From Chryseobacterium sp. MYb264 (GTDB taxonomy: Bacteria; Bacteroidota; Bacteroidia; Flavobacteriales; Weeksellaceae): DNA of 64,000 bases. Made by a program: the position numbers and the translations under genes. The notes beneath the pieces were generated by a model that saw only the letters and a list, made by a program, of their open reading frames with translations, was not told where the DNA came from and made no database searches. Position 1 is the first letter of the stretch, and every line of letters begins with the position of its first letter. Of the stretch, positions 24,537-33,449 are shown piece after piece. Where the stretch lies: NCBI RefSeq assembly GCF_035974275.1, contig NZ_CP142422.1, positions 2,294,001 through 2,358,000 of the forward strand, in the 5' to 3' direction.

Positions 24537-25385
24537 TTAAAAACCTGAGTAAATTTTAGAACTCTCCCAACCCACAATCAACTGTTTTCTTTCACTTCCC
24601 CATCGGTAGCCTCCAATATTTCCTGAAGACTGAATCACACGATGACAGGGGATTAGAAAAGCTACAGGATTACTTCCAATTGCGGTTCCGACAGCTCTTG
24701 AAGCATTGGGATTTCCTATTTTTTCGGCTAAATTTCCATAAGTTGATAATTTCCCCATCGGAATCGTAAGCAAACTTTCCCAGACTTTTAATTGAAAATC
24801 AGTTCCTTTTAAATGGAGTTTTATCGTATTGAGTTTTGTCCAGTCTTTATTGAAAATGGACACAGCGTTTTTCTGAAACTCATCCTGTTTTTCAAAAAAA
24901 GAAGCATTAGGAAATTTAAAAATTAAATTTCCTAATGCTTTATTTTTATCGGTTTCAAAAGCCATAGAACAGATTCCTTTTTCTGTGGAAGCTGTGATTA
25001 CATTTCCAAAAGGTGTTTCGGAAAAACTGTAATTAATGTTGAGGCTTTTTCCTCCGTTTTTATATTCTGCCGGAGACATTCCTTCGATGCTCACAAACAA
25101 ATCGTGTAATCTGCTCGTGCTCGAAAATCCTGTCTCGTAAGCTGTATCAAATAAACTTGCTTTTTCTTCCTTCAGTAAATTTTTAGCATGTTCAAGACTG
25201 ATGAACTGCAAAAATTTCTTCGGACTTGTTCCTGCCCAGTCAGAAAACATCTTCTGAAAATGAGCCGGACTCAAATGAATTTTCTCCGCCACTTCCTCCA
25301 AAGTGGGCTGAAGCTTAAAATTGCTCTGGATATACTCGATTGCCTTGGCAATTCTTTCGTAATCAATTTGATTTTGTGTGGACAT
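24537..25385 (-). CDS. AraC-type regulator fused to methylated-DNA-protein-cysteine methyltransferase (Ada-like)
   Basis: 282 residues. Residues ~10-105 are an AraC helix-turn-helix domain (LEEVAEKIHLSPAHFQKMFS, ETGFSSTSRLHDLF). Residues ~120-278 are an O6-alkylguanine-DNA alkyltransferase with acceptor Cys 247 in IPCHRVIQSSG and the DNA-binding stretch NASRAVGTAIGSNP. Compared with E. coli Ada it lacks the N-terminal zinc domain that senses methyl-phosphotriesters, so repair is predicted but how it would sense damage is unclear. It lies upstream of alkB. Confidence 0.93.
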   Translation of the reverse strand: MSTQNQIDYERIAKAIEYIQSNFKLQPTLEEVAEKIHLSPAHFQKMFSDWAGTSPKKFLQFISLEHAKNLLKEEKASLFDTAYETGFSSTSRLHDLFVSIEGMSPAEYKNGGKSLNINYSFSETPFGNVITASTEKGICSMAFETDKNKALGNLIFKFPNASFFEKQDEFQKNAVSIFNKDWTKLNTIKLHLKGTDFQLKVWESLLTIPMGKLSTYGNLAEKIGNPNASRAVGTAIGSNPVAFLIPCHRVIQSSGNIGGYRWGSERKQLIVGWESSKIYSGF

Positions 25386-25451
25386 ACCATTGAATTAACC
25401 TCACAAATATCCAAATAATTTCTGGTGGAAAAAATCCGAATCTTGCGAAGT

Positions 25452-26306
25452 TTAGTCTTGATTAATATGATAATAAGCAAGCATTTTATAATATAACTTC
25501 GCCGCCAAGAATGCACTTGGTTTCGCATAAGCAGAATCCATCAATTCTACAATATCAAAAGCAACAACATTACATTTTTCAAATACTTTTCTTAATAATT
25601 CCAATGTAGGATACCATTGTAAACCGCCTGGCTCAGGAGTTCCTGTTGATGGAGCAATAGAAGGATCAAAAGCATCCAAGTCAATTGTGATATACACGTT
25701 TCCTGAAACTTTTTCTAATACATCGTTTACCCAGTTTTCATTATTGGCAATTTCGTGAGCGAAAAATACTCTTCCTTCCGGTAAATATTCAGCTTCCTCA
25801 ATATCCATAGAGCGGATTCCCACTTGTACCAAATTATGCTTCTGATTCGCTTCAAAAACCGCACAAGCATGATTAGAAGTAGAACCATGAAACTCTGGAC
25901 GTAGATCTGTATGAGCATCCAATTGAAGAACCGTTAAGTTTTCAAATTTCTCACCAACCGCACGAATAGAACCGATAGAAACAGAGTGCTCTCCACCGAA
26001 AAGTGTGAATAGTTTACCATCATTATTCAACAATTCTTTTGTTTTTTGGTAAACCGCTTCCGTCATGGCTTCAGGTGTAGAATTTTCAGAAACTTCTCCA
26101 GCCAGATAAACACCTTCCAAATAAGGTTCAGTCTGAGTTTCGATGTCGTAAAGCTCCATGTTTTCAGAAGCATCCAAAAACAATTCCGGACCTTTATCAG
26201 CTCCTTTTCCCCAAGTTGAAGTTCCGTCGTAAGGAACAGTCACCAACATTACTTTCGAGTTCTCCAATGAAGCATTTTCTTCAGGAATTCCTGCGTATGT
26301 TTTCAT
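25452..26306 (-). CDS. speB: Agmatinase (ureohydrolase family)
   Basis: 284 residues. The Mn-binding ureohydrolase motifs are in order: FGGEHSVSIG, LQLDAHTDLRPEF, and ITIDLDAFDPSIAPSTGTPE. The last form (DAFDP, with PSTGTPEPGG) is typical of agmatinases. It should hydrolyse agmatine to putrescine and urea, following arginine decarboxylase encoded at 27330-28724 on the same strand. A HAD gene on the other strand separates the two. A TATCTTTG -7 element lies 29 bp upstream of the start. Confidence 0.93.
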   Translation of the reverse strand: MKTYAGIPEENASLENSKVMLVTVPYDGTSTWGKGADKGPELFLDASENMELYDIETQTEPYLEGVYLAGEVSENSTPEAMTEAVYQKTKELLNNDGKLFTLFGGEHSVSIGSIRAVGEKFENLTVLQLDAHTDLRPEFHGSTSNHACAVFEANQKHNLVQVGIRSMDIEEAEYLPEGRVFFAHEIANNENWVNDVLEKVSGNVYITIDLDAFDPSIAPSTGTPEPGGLQWYPTLELLRKVFEKCNVVAFDIVELMDSAYAKPSAFLAAKLYYKMLAYYHINQD

Positions 26307-26334
26307 GTTTTATTTAAAAATTAAATGATTTCGG

Positions 26335-26342
26335 CAAAGATA
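26335..26342 (-). promoter_or_regulatory. -7 element TATCTTTG for speB
   Basis: Exact TAnnTTTG match on the minus strand, 29 nt upstream of the ATG. No clear -33 element. Confidence 0.45.
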
Positions 26343-26513
26343 CGGAAAAGTGGTTGGAAGCCAGAAGGTGGAAGTCGGAAGTTTTACAAAATGAAAAAAA
26401 AATTAAACGTAACAATTTAAACTTCCCTCACCCAGCTTTCAACTCTTAACCCAAATTATACAGCACAATTGTAAACCTCCCTCCTCCATCTTCCCGCTTA
26501 TCGCCAAATTCCT

Positions 26514-26521
26514 TACCTTTG
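26514..26521 (+). promoter_or_regulatory. -7 element TACCTTTG for the HAD hydrolase
   Basis: Exact TAnnTTTG match 16 nt upstream of the ATG at 26538. Confidence 0.45.
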
Positions 26522-26537
26522 TTCAAAACAAAATTGT

Positions 26538-27197
26538 ATGTCGTTAAAAGCTGTGCTATTCGATATGGATGGCGTGATTGTGGATACTGAACCATTGCAC
26601 AGAAAAGCCTATTTTAAAACATTTAAAGATCTGGGAATTGAGGTTTCCGAAGATTTATATACTTCTTTTACGGGAGCTTCCACCAAAAGTGTCTGTGAAA
26701 CTTTAATTAAAGAATTTAACTTAACGCAGACCTTTGAAGAGATTGCAAAATGCAAAAGAGATTATTTCAAGGATTATTTTTATAATGATGAAGAATTTGA
26801 TTTAATTCCGGGTGTAAAAGACCTGATTCAGCATTATTTCGATAACGGGATTACCTTAATTTTAGCTTCTTCTGCAACCATGCCAACCATCAATATGGTT
26901 TTTGAAAAATTCGAACTGGAAAAATATTTCAACGGGAAAATCAGTGGTGCAGATTTAAAAGAATCGAAACCTCATCCTGAAGTTTTTGAACTGGCCGCGA
27001 AATTAGCGAATGAACCTGTAGAAAACTGTATGGTAATTGAAGATTCTACCAACGGGATTTTAGCGGCACACCGAGCACATATTTTCTGTGCCGCGTATAG
27101 AAGTCCACATTCTATAAATCAGGATTATACGTTGGCAAATATTGTCGTTTCGGATTATGAAGAATTGCAATTGGATAAAATTTCAAAATATTTTTAA
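26538..27197 (+). CDS. HAD-superfamily hydrolase, beta-phosphoglucomutase-like
   Basis: 219 residues. HAD motif I FDMDGVIVDTEP (nucleophile Asp 9, acid/base Asp 11), helical cap at ~17-90, motif II LILASSA, motif III Lys in ESKPHPEVF, and motif IV MVIEDSTNGILAA. The cap type and DMDGVIVDTEPLH start place it with beta-phosphoglucomutase and sugar-phosphate phosphatases. The exact substrate cannot be read. It is transcribed alone, between the divergent speB and convergent speA genes. Confidence 0.92.
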   Translation: MSLKAVLFDMDGVIVDTEPLHRKAYFKTFKDLGIEVSEDLYTSFTGASTKSVCETLIKEFNLTQTFEEIAKCKRDYFKDYFYNDEEFDLIPGVKDLIQHYFDNGITLILASSATMPTINMVFEKFELEKYFNGKISGADLKESKPHPEVFELAAKLANEPVENCMVIEDSTNGILAAHRAHIFCAAYRSPHSINQDYTLANIVVSDYEELQLDKISKYF

Positions 27198-27202
27198 ATA
27201 AC

Positions 27203-27230
27203 AAAAGCTCTCAAATTCTGAGAGCTTTTT
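27203..27230 (+). terminator. Terminator of the HAD gene
   Basis: 11-bp perfect stem AAAAGCTCTCA / TGAGAGCTTTT, loop AATTC, then T. Confidence 0.88.
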
Positions 27231-27329
27231 ATCTTTTTTAAACACTAATTTCACTAATATTTTCACAAATGACACAATTAATATTTGTGTTTTTAGTGTA
27301 AAAAATTTGTGCTATTTGTGTTTAAACAT

Positions 27330-28724
27330 TTACTTGTAACCTAAAAGTTTCAACACATCTTCCGGTTCCTGTTTTTCACGGAAAATCTCATATTGCAACT
27401 CACCATTCTCATCTTTCTGAATCAAAATATGTCTTGGCTGAGGCATTAAACAGTGGTGAACACCACCGTAACCACCAATCGTTTCCTGATAGGCACCCGT
27501 ATGGAAGAAACCGATATACAAAGGTTTTGTATCACTGAAAACAGGTAAATAAATGGCATTTGTATGTTGCTCAGAATTATAATAATCGTCCGAATCACAA
27601 GTCAATCCACCTAAGAAAACTCTTTCATACGTATCATCCCAACGGTTTAGCGGAAGCATGATAAAGTGTCTTGAAATTGCCCAGGTATCCGGAAGCGTCG
27701 TCATGAAAGATGAATCGATCATATTCCATTTTTCTCTGTCATTCTGACGTTTCTGAGAAATAATTTTATAAATATTAGCGCCACTTTCTCCAACCGTGAA
27801 ACTTCCGAATTCTGTGTAAATATTTGGTTCTTCAACCCCTTCTTCCTCACAGAATTTTTTGATTTGAGAAACGATCTCCTCAACCATATATTGGTAATCG
27901 TAATCAAACTGCAAAGACGTTTTGATTGGGAAACCACCACCAATATTCAGTGAGTTTACTTCCGGTGCAATTTTCTTCAAACGTGCGTAGACACGAAGAC
28001 ATTTATACAATTCGTTCCAATAATAGGCTGTGTCTTTGATCCCTGTGTTGATGAAAAAGTGAAGCATTTTCAATCTTGCATTCGGGTGTTCAGCAATTTT
28101 CTGGCTGTAATAAGGAATAATATCTTTATACCCGATTCCCAATCTTGACGTATAAAATTCGAACTTCGGTTCTTCCTCAGATGCAATTCTGATTCCGATA
28201 TCAAAAGTTGTGTCTATGCTTTCTGTAAGCTTATCCAGCTCACGGTAATTATCTAGAATCGGGGTAATATTTTCAAAACCACTGTTGATCATATCTGAAA
28301 TTTTCGCCAGATAATCATCCGTTTTAAAACCATTACAAATCACTTCGATATCTTTTGATACTTTCCCTTCTTTATAAAGAGATTTCACAATATCCATATC
28401 ATAAGCAGAAGAAGTTTCTATAGAAATGTCATTTTTCAAAGCTTCTTCCAATACAAATTTGAAATGACTTGATTTTGTACAGTAGCAATATCTATAATTC
28501 TTCTTATATTCGGTTTTCTCAAAAGCTTCCTTAAACCAACTCTTGGCCTTCTGGATATTTTGAGAAATTCTCGGCAGGTAGCTAATTTTTAGCGGAGTGC
28601 CAAACTGTTCAACAACATCCATTAAAGGGATATCGTGAAACGACAAATTGTTCTCAGATACATTGAACTCCTCAGTAGGGAAATACAACGTCTGATCAAT
28701 AAGTTCCGAGTATTTTATTTTCAT
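27330..28724 (-). CDS. speA: Arginine decarboxylase (fold III, PLP-dependent)
   Basis: 464 residues, shorter than E. coli SpeA (~650) but usual for the Flavobacteriia form. The PLP-binding Lys is in the N-terminal barrel (YRYCYCTKSSHFKF), a glycine-rich phosphate loop is present (LNIGGGFPIKT), and the C-terminal beta domain carries CDSDDYY and FFHTGAYQ (catalytic Cys/Asp region). It should make agmatine, which speB at 25452-26306 converts to putrescine. Substrate assignment rests on the family; ornithine or diaminopimelate decarboxylase is less likely given CDSDD and the speB context. Confidence 0.9.
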   Translation of the reverse strand: MKIKYSELIDQTLYFPTEEFNVSENNLSFHDIPLMDVVEQFGTPLKISYLPRISQNIQKAKSWFKEAFEKTEYKKNYRYCYCTKSSHFKFVLEEALKNDISIETSSAYDMDIVKSLYKEGKVSKDIEVICNGFKTDDYLAKISDMINSGFENITPILDNYRELDKLTESIDTTFDIGIRIASEEEPKFEFYTSRLGIGYKDIIPYYSQKIAEHPNARLKMLHFFINTGIKDTAYYWNELYKCLRVYARLKKIAPEVNSLNIGGGFPIKTSLQFDYDYQYMVEEIVSQIKKFCEEEGVEEPNIYTEFGSFTVGESGANIYKIISQKRQNDREKWNMIDSSFMTTLPDTWAISRHFIMLPLNRWDDTYERVFLGGLTCDSDDYYNSEQHTNAIYLPVFSDTKPLYIGFFHTGAYQETIGGYGGVHHCLMPQPRHILIQKDENGELQYEIFREKQEPEDVLKLLGYK

Positions 28725-28835
28725 TTCTAAATAAGTGAATTAAGAAATGCAAAATTGCTAAAAAAGTTTGATTTTTTCGCGTTAAATTTATTATAAATTT
28801 TAAGCTGTTTTTGAGTAAAAATTTCGTCTAAATTA

Positions 28836-29711
28836 TTAATATGTAAACTTATGAATATATTCCTGTCTTTTATTTTCAGAAATTCCCAACACCTGTTGAA
28901 CATAAATATCAGTTGAACCATATTTATTATTGATTTCATTAAAAGCAGCTTCCAAATAATCGGTTTCTACCCAACTCAGTTTTTCCAGTACGTTTACATC
29001 CATTTTCGGATAGAGAAAATGGAGATTATTGGCAAGATTTAATCTTTTATCAATTAACTTCTTCCTGTAATTATTGGATAAAAGATAATCATTATCAATG
29101 GTTTGCCTATCGAATTTTAAAATCGTCAAGATCAAAGCGGTCGTGATTCCGGTACGGTCTTTTCCGGCTGTACAGTGATATAAAATGGGCTGATCTGATT
29201 CTAAAATCTCAGTGATAATTTTTTTGATGACCTCAGGATTTTCTGTCACGTAATCTTTATAAAAATCAAGCATTCTTTTATCTGCATCAGAACCATTGAC
29301 TTTTCCTTTTAATACAAGTTTTTTAGCCTGATCCAATTGATCCCCTTCATCTTCAAAAGCGGAATAGTTTTTATAAATAATTCCCTTGGGAAGATTATCT
29401 GGTTTTTGAGCAATTTCTTTTGAATTTCGAAGATCGATAATTTCTCTGATTCCTAATTTTTCAAGTTCATCAAAAGAACTTTTCTTTAATTGATGAAGAT
29501 GTCCGCTTCTGTAAAATTTTCCGCTTTTTAAAGTTCTTCCGTCAATATTTTTAATATTGGCCACTTCACGAAAATTATGAACTTTTTTGATCTTAATATC
29601 TTTTTCAGTTTCTGCTTTTCCGTATTCGGGTGCAGAAAAGCCTTGTGTTTTACAGGAGAAAACACAAAATAATGTGATGATTAGAGATGATATTTTGACT
29701 AAATTTTTCAT
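28836..29711 (-). CDS. Lipoprotein tyrosine-protein phosphatase (Y_phosphatase3 type)
   Basis: 291 residues with lipoprotein signal MKNLVKISSLIITLFCVFSC (Cys 20). N-terminal FREVANI and KFYRSGHLHQL are typical of PF13350 phosphatases. The P-loop HCTAGKDRTG places catalytic Cys 180 and Arg 186, and Asp in IIDLRNSKE fits the family. It would act in the periplasm or at the outer membrane on phosphotyrosine or phosphoinositides; the true substrate is unknown. It lies ~110 bp upstream of speA in the same direction. Confidence 0.9.
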   Translation of the reverse strand: MKNLVKISSLIITLFCVFSCKTQGFSAPEYGKAETEKDIKIKKVHNFREVANIKNIDGRTLKSGKFYRSGHLHQLKKSSFDELEKLGIREIIDLRNSKEIAQKPDNLPKGIIYKNYSAFEDEGDQLDQAKKLVLKGKVNGSDADKRMLDFYKDYVTENPEVIKKIITEILESDQPILYHCTAGKDRTGITTALILTILKFDRQTIDNDYLLSNNYRKKLIDKRLNLANNLHFLYPKMDVNVLEKLSWVETDYLEAAFNEINNKYGSTDIYVQQVLGISENKRQEYIHKFTY

Positions 29712-29770
29712 TCTTTATTTTCCCACGGATTACGCAGATTTTCACAGATGTTTGTGGAATATTTTTTAGG

Positions 29771-29835
29771 TTTTGGCTAAAGCCAAATTTAATTATTTTT
29801 TACTTTTCAAACGGGCTAAAGCCCGTTCCTACTGA
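29771..29835 (+). repeat. REP-like palindrome module, copy c
   Basis: TTTTGGCTAAAGCCAAATTT (29771-29790), then AAACGGGCTAAAGCCCGTT and the tail CCTACTGAT (29808-29835). Confidence 0.75.
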
Positions 29836-29895
29836 TGTTGTGAATCTTTAGTATTTTAATTTTTAATCTAAAAATTTGTGGCAATAGTGTTTAAG

Positions 29896-30525
29896 CTACA
29901 AATATTTTTTTCCAATAAAAATCAGCAAATCTCCTTTTTCATAAGTGATGGACACATCATCATCAACAGCGAAGTTTCTTGTTAACAAATTACCTGTTAT
30001 CCTCGCATTTTCATTTTTCAATTCCCAGTTTAAACCTTTTGTTGTTATATTTTCAGCAATTGGAAACGGATACAAGGAAATCATTTTATTATTTACATTC
30101 TTTAAAACGGTTTGTTGGGAGATAAAATAATAGGTTGAGTATTCGTCATAAAATCGAATATTCAATTGATCCTTAAATCCAAAAGCTACGGTGAGATTAC
30201 CTAAAAAATGATCCTGCTCTCCTCCACTTCCTCCTAAAACATCGACGTTATGGAAGCCTTTTCCGGCAATAATCTCCAGAGCTTTATAAAAATCCGTTCT
30301 TTCCTGATCGGGCGTATGAATAAACTTATCGTGATACATATTTTCATCAGAACCCGAATGCGAATCGAAGTCACCTGAAATAAAATCCAGTTGATCTAAT
30401 GGGAAATCCATCTTCTTAAGATAATGAAAAGCACCGTCTGTACAGGCAATTAAGCCATAATTTTCAGGATTCGGGAAAGATTTCGGAGCGTCTCCGTTGA
30501 TGAAAAGCAATACTTTATCTTTCAT
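29896..30525 (-). CDS. Thiamine diphosphokinase
   Basis: 209 residues from the ATG at 30525. The longer frame to 30585 would run far into the preceding gene, while this start overlaps it by only 11 bp. The N-terminal catalytic domain shows NGDAPKSFP, ACTDGAFHYL, ISGDFDSHS, HTPDQERTDFYKAL and VLGGSGGEQDH, the ATP/thiamine motifs of TPK. The C-terminal beta domain ends VSITYEKGDLLIFIG. It makes thiamine diphosphate from thiamine. It is coupled to the adenosyltransferase gene, so two cofactor genes share an operon. Confidence 0.9.
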   Translation of the reverse strand: MKDKVLLFINGDAPKSFPNPENYGLIACTDGAFHYLKKMDFPLDQLDFISGDFDSHSGSDENMYHDKFIHTPDQERTDFYKALEIIAGKGFHNVDVLGGSGGEQDHFLGNLTVAFGFKDQLNIRFYDEYSTYYFISQQTVLKNVNNKMISLYPFPIAENITTKGLNWELKNENARITGNLLTRNFAVDDDVSITYEKGDLLIFIGKKYL

Positions 30526-31084
30526 TCGGATTCCAGTATTCTTCGGGCTCGTTATTGATTTTCGAAATATATCTTGCCAAAACAAATAGATAATCTGAAA
30601 GCCTGTTGAGATATTTAATCAACTCAGGACGAACTTCTTCCGCTTCGTTTAAGAATACCAAAGAACGTTCGGCTCTTCTACAAATAGTTCTTGCCGCGTG
30701 TAAAAATGTTGCCGGTTTTCCACCTCCGGGAAGGATGAAATACTGAAGCGGTTCTAATTTTTCATCAAAGGTATCCATCCAGTTTTCCAGTTCTTCTATT
30801 TCAGTGTCTGCAATAATTAATGGTAAACGGGATTTTCCGTTCGCCAACATGAGTTTATCTGCCGGAGTTGCCGCTTCTGAACCTACCGTAAATAAATCGA
30901 ACTGTATTTTTTTTAACTGTTTTAAAACTTTCTCATCCTCGATATGGCTTTTGGCGATCCCAATGAATGAATTCAGTTCGTCTATGTTTCCGTAGCTGTC
31001 GACTCTTGCGCTCGCTTTTGAAACTCTTGTTCCACCGTACAATGCAGTCTGACCTTTATCTCCTGTTTTTGTATAAATTTTCAT
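30515..31084 (-). CDS. Cob(I)alamin adenosyltransferase, PduO type
   Basis: 189 residues. It starts with the PduO signature KIYTKTGDKGQTALYGGTRV and continues with VDSYGNIDELNSFIG, QFDLFTVGSEAA, FILPGGGKPATFLHAARTIC (ATP-binding Arg) and RRAERSL. It transfers adenosyl from ATP to cob(I)alamin to make coenzyme B12, probably as a trimer in the cytoplasm. First gene of a two-gene operon with thiamine diphosphokinase. Confidence 0.94.
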   Translation of the reverse strand: MKIYTKTGDKGQTALYGGTRVSKASARVDSYGNIDELNSFIGIAKSHIEDEKVLKQLKKIQFDLFTVGSEAATPADKLMLANGKSRLPLIIADTEIEELENWMDTFDEKLEPLQYFILPGGGKPATFLHAARTICRRAERSLVFLNEAEEVRPELIKYLNRLSDYLFVLARYISKINNEPEEYWNPNER

Positions 31085-31593
31085 AGGACTAATTTACTTT
31101 TTTAAAGTCAGGTTTACAATAGTTAATGGTTTTTGGTTAACCGTTGATCGATTTCTTCTTTCTCACAACGACTTTATTTTGTTTTACCAACGACTCTCCT
31201 AGCCCGGATTGCAGCGGCATCCTTTTATGGTGCGGCCGGAACGCAGAGAAGGCCGTGCCATAAAAGATACAGCGAAAAGCCGGAAACAGCTACAAAAAGT
31301 TGATGGTTTTTGGTTGATAGTTGATAGAACTTATCTTCGAAATGATAATTAATATTCTTTGATTAACTTATTGTCTATTCATTTAAAATAAAAATGATCG
31401 ATCTCCACAGACCGACCATCTACAAATTATTTATTTACCTAACAAAAGCGTAAGTATAACCCTCTAACGGAAAAAATTGCAGGATTATTTTAAAATTAAA
31501 AAATATTTTTTCAAGGTGAAAAAGCCTACTGACAAACTGTTGTCATAAGTCTGATTTACCTTTGTATCAACAAAAACAAACAACATTAAAATT
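31085..31593. other. Intergenic region with a long-hairpin repeat and TTGATGG tracts
   Basis: It contains GGTTAATGGTTTTTGGTTAACC-type DNA near 31115-31145, the long-hairpin repeat (31199-31292) and a TTGATGG/TTGATAG tract (31299-31329). AT-rich sequence follows up to the dinB-like gene. No gene is seen. Confidence 0.6.
31199..31292. repeat. Long-hairpin intergenic repeat (CTAGCCC...AAACAGCT), copy 2
   Basis: CTAGCCCGGATTGCAGCGGC opens it. CCTTTTATGGTGCGGCC pairs with GGCCGTGCCATAAAAGA, and GAAAAGCCGGAAACAGCT closes it. Same plan as 12806-12899, with compensating changes in the stem. Confidence 0.7.
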
Positions 31594-32085
31594 ATGACAA
31601 CAACAGCAACCATCACAAAACAGTTTATGACTTCTGAGCAATTATTAGAACATTGGCAGGGTCACCGAAATTTAACAAGAAGAGTAATAGAGGCGTTTCC
31701 AGAAAAAGAATTATTTGAATTTTCCATTGGCGGCATGAGAACATTTGCAAAATTAGCTTGCGAATTGATCGGTATCGCGGGGCCTGCTTTAAAAGGAATT
31801 ATAGATCGAAATATGGACGATTATAATGAAGAAGGTTTCAAGCCGGAAACAAAAGCTGATCTTTTGAAAAAATGGGATGAGGAAACGGAGGTAATCAACC
31901 ATTATTTCGCTCAGATTTCGGAAGAGCGTTTTCAGGAGACCTTTAATTTATTCGGGCAGTATGAATTCCCGGTGTATCAGAATATTTTGTATTTTGTGGA
32001 CAATGAAGTTCATCACAGAGGTCAGGGGTATACTTATTTAAGAGCCTTAGGAATAGAACCGCCTTTTTTTTGGGAGAGATTTTAG
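31594..32085 (+). CDS. DinB family protein
   Basis: 163 residues of a four-helix bundle: LLEHWQGHRNLTRRVIEAFP, then MRTFAKLACELIG, then NEVHHRGQGYTYLRALGIEP. The last stretch has the conserved HHRGQ motif of DinB/YfiT proteins, whose His residues bind a metal. Members include damage-inducible proteins and thiol-dependent transferases; the reaction here is unknown. The convergent WYL regulator downstream may control it; the two gene types often sit together. Confidence 0.9.
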   Translation: MTTTATITKQFMTSEQLLEHWQGHRNLTRRVIEAFPEKELFEFSIGGMRTFAKLACELIGIAGPALKGIIDRNMDDYNEEGFKPETKADLLKKWDEETEVINHYFAQISEERFQETFNLFGQYEFPVYQNILYFVDNEVHHRGQGYTYLRALGIEPPFFWERF

Positions 32086-32159
32086 TGTCTTTGCTGCCTT
32101 TATGGAGACTAAAATTGCTGATTAAAAATAATGAATACAACTCAATCATTTCTAAACAA

Positions 32160-32192
32160 AAAAGCTTTCAGGATTTCTGAAGGCTTTTCATT
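32160..32192. terminator. Terminator after the DinB gene
   Basis: 12-bp stem AAAAGCTTTCAG / CTGAAGGCTTTT with one G-U pair, loop GATTT. Confidence 0.8.
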
Positions 32193-32254
32193 TTTAAGGA
32201 TTTTATATAATTTTTTTTGACGCAAAGTTTTATTTTTTTTTAAATTTTATTTAA

Positions 32255-32291
32255 GGAGCAAAGAGGAATCAACAAGTTGATTGATGAAGCG
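32255..32291 (+). repeat. Dispersed repeat (ATCAACAAGTTGAT family), short copy 3
   Basis: GAGCAAAGAGGAATCAACAA, then GTTGATTGATGAAGC. It matches the left half of copies 1 and 2. Confidence 0.6.
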
Positions 32292-32401
32292 TTGTGGTGA
32301 TACTGCGCGGAAGAATTTGACATTTTCCGGATGTTATGGATTGTTTGAAATCGATAGGATTGGATGCTTTTTTACATGATATTCTACTTTAAAAATCCAT
32401 C

Positions 32402-33352
32402 TCAATACTTCTCAGAAATCCTATCCAATAAATTTCTGAGGCTTTCTTTTAAAGATTCCGGTTCTAAAACCTCAGCATAGTCTGCAAAAGTAATAAGCCA
32501 ACGTGGAAAACCTTCTTTGATCCAATCAGTTTCAAAAATCAATTCAACACCATTTTCTCTTTCTATTTCTTCAACCAATCCATAATATTTTTTTGAATTA
32601 ACGAGATGCCCAATAATTCTTTTTTCCACCAAAAGACGGACTTTCGTTTTATTTCCGTTGGGATTTTGCCGATAGTCATTAATTTGTCCGTATTCCTGTA
32701 AAAACGGATTCTGAGTTTTAAAAATCTGTAAAATCCTGTCGACACGAAACTGCCTGAAATCATTTCTCAACGTACAAAACGCCATGATATACCAATAATT
32801 AAACTCAAAGAAAACTCCCACAACTTCAATCGTCCGCATGGAAACTTTAGAATCCACCGTTTCGTATTCCAGCGTCAATTGCTTTTTTTCGGCAATACTT
32901 TCCAAAATAATCGGGATAATATTTCGGATTTTATCTTCCGGTTTAGGATGATAATTAAAAACATCGATCTGCTTTTCAATATTTTCAATTAAATTTTTAT
33001 CCGAATATTTTAATACAGAACGAACCTTTTCCATGGCTGTCTGATAATGGTTTCCCAAACTTTCATGCAAAAATTTCTGCATCAGTTTTTCCGCCGTAAT
33101 GAAGCTCAACACTTCTTCTTTTGTGAACATCACCGGTGGAAGTTTGTAACCATCCATCAAAGAATAACCACTTCCCGCTTCGCCAATAATCGGAATTCCG
33201 GCATTTTCCAACGTTTTTACATCACGATAAATCGTTCGGACACTTACATCAAATTTTTGGGCTAAATCCTGTGCTCTTACAATCGGTTTTGATTGTAATT
33301 GAGTGAGAATAGCCGTGACACGGTCGAGTTTTTTGAGGTAATGATCGTTCAT
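32402..33352 (-). CDS. YafY/WYL-type transcriptional regulator
   Basis: 316 residues. The N-terminal HTH_11 winged helix (residues ~8-65) includes RAQDLAQKFDVSVRTIYRDV. The WYL sensor domain (~140-215) contains NYWYIMAFCTLRNDFRQFRV, and a WCX-like C-terminal domain follows. WYL domains bind nucleic acids or nucleotides and often control stress and defence genes. The neighbour in convergent orientation is a DinB gene, a plausible target. No defence genes were found nearby. Confidence 0.93.
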   Translation of the reverse strand: MNDHYLKKLDRVTAILTQLQSKPIVRAQDLAQKFDVSVRTIYRDVKTLENAGIPIIGEAGSGYSLMDGYKLPPVMFTKEEVLSFITAEKLMQKFLHESLGNHYQTAMEKVRSVLKYSDKNLIENIEKQIDVFNYHPKPEDKIRNIIPIILESIAEKKQLTLEYETVDSKVSMRTIEVVGVFFEFNYWYIMAFCTLRNDFRQFRVDRILQIFKTQNPFLQEYGQINDYRQNPNGNKTKVRLLVEKRIIGHLVNSKKYYGLVEEIERENGVELIFETDWIKEGFPRWLITFADYAEVLEPESLKESLRNLLDRISEKY

Positions 33353-33356
33353 GGAC

Positions 33357-33443
33357 TGGTTGATAGTTGGCTGTTGATAGTTGATGGATTTAAAACTGTA
33401 AAATTATTAAATTGTTACATTGTTAAACTGCTAAATTGCTACA
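33357..33443. repeat. TTGATAG/TTGATGG and ATTGTTAC-type short tandem tracts
   Basis: GGTTGATAGTTGGCTGTTGA (33359 onward) is followed at 33400-33443 by degenerate tandem units AAATTGTTACATTGTTAAAC and CTGCTAAATTGCTACATT. Similar heptads occur at 31299-31329 and 42873-42893. Confidence 0.5.
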
Positions 33444-33449
33444 TTTTAT

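Larger units (their letters stand above)
32086..32401. other. Intergenic region between convergent genes
   Basis: It contains a terminator (32160-32188), a short copy of the ATCAACAAGTTGAT repeat (32255-32291) and otherwise AT-rich DNA. Confidence 0.6.

Noticed and set aside
32402..33352. WYL regulator as a marker of an antiphage defence island
   Set aside because: No restriction, CRISPR, toxin-antitoxin or other defence gene is nearby; its partner is a DinB gene.
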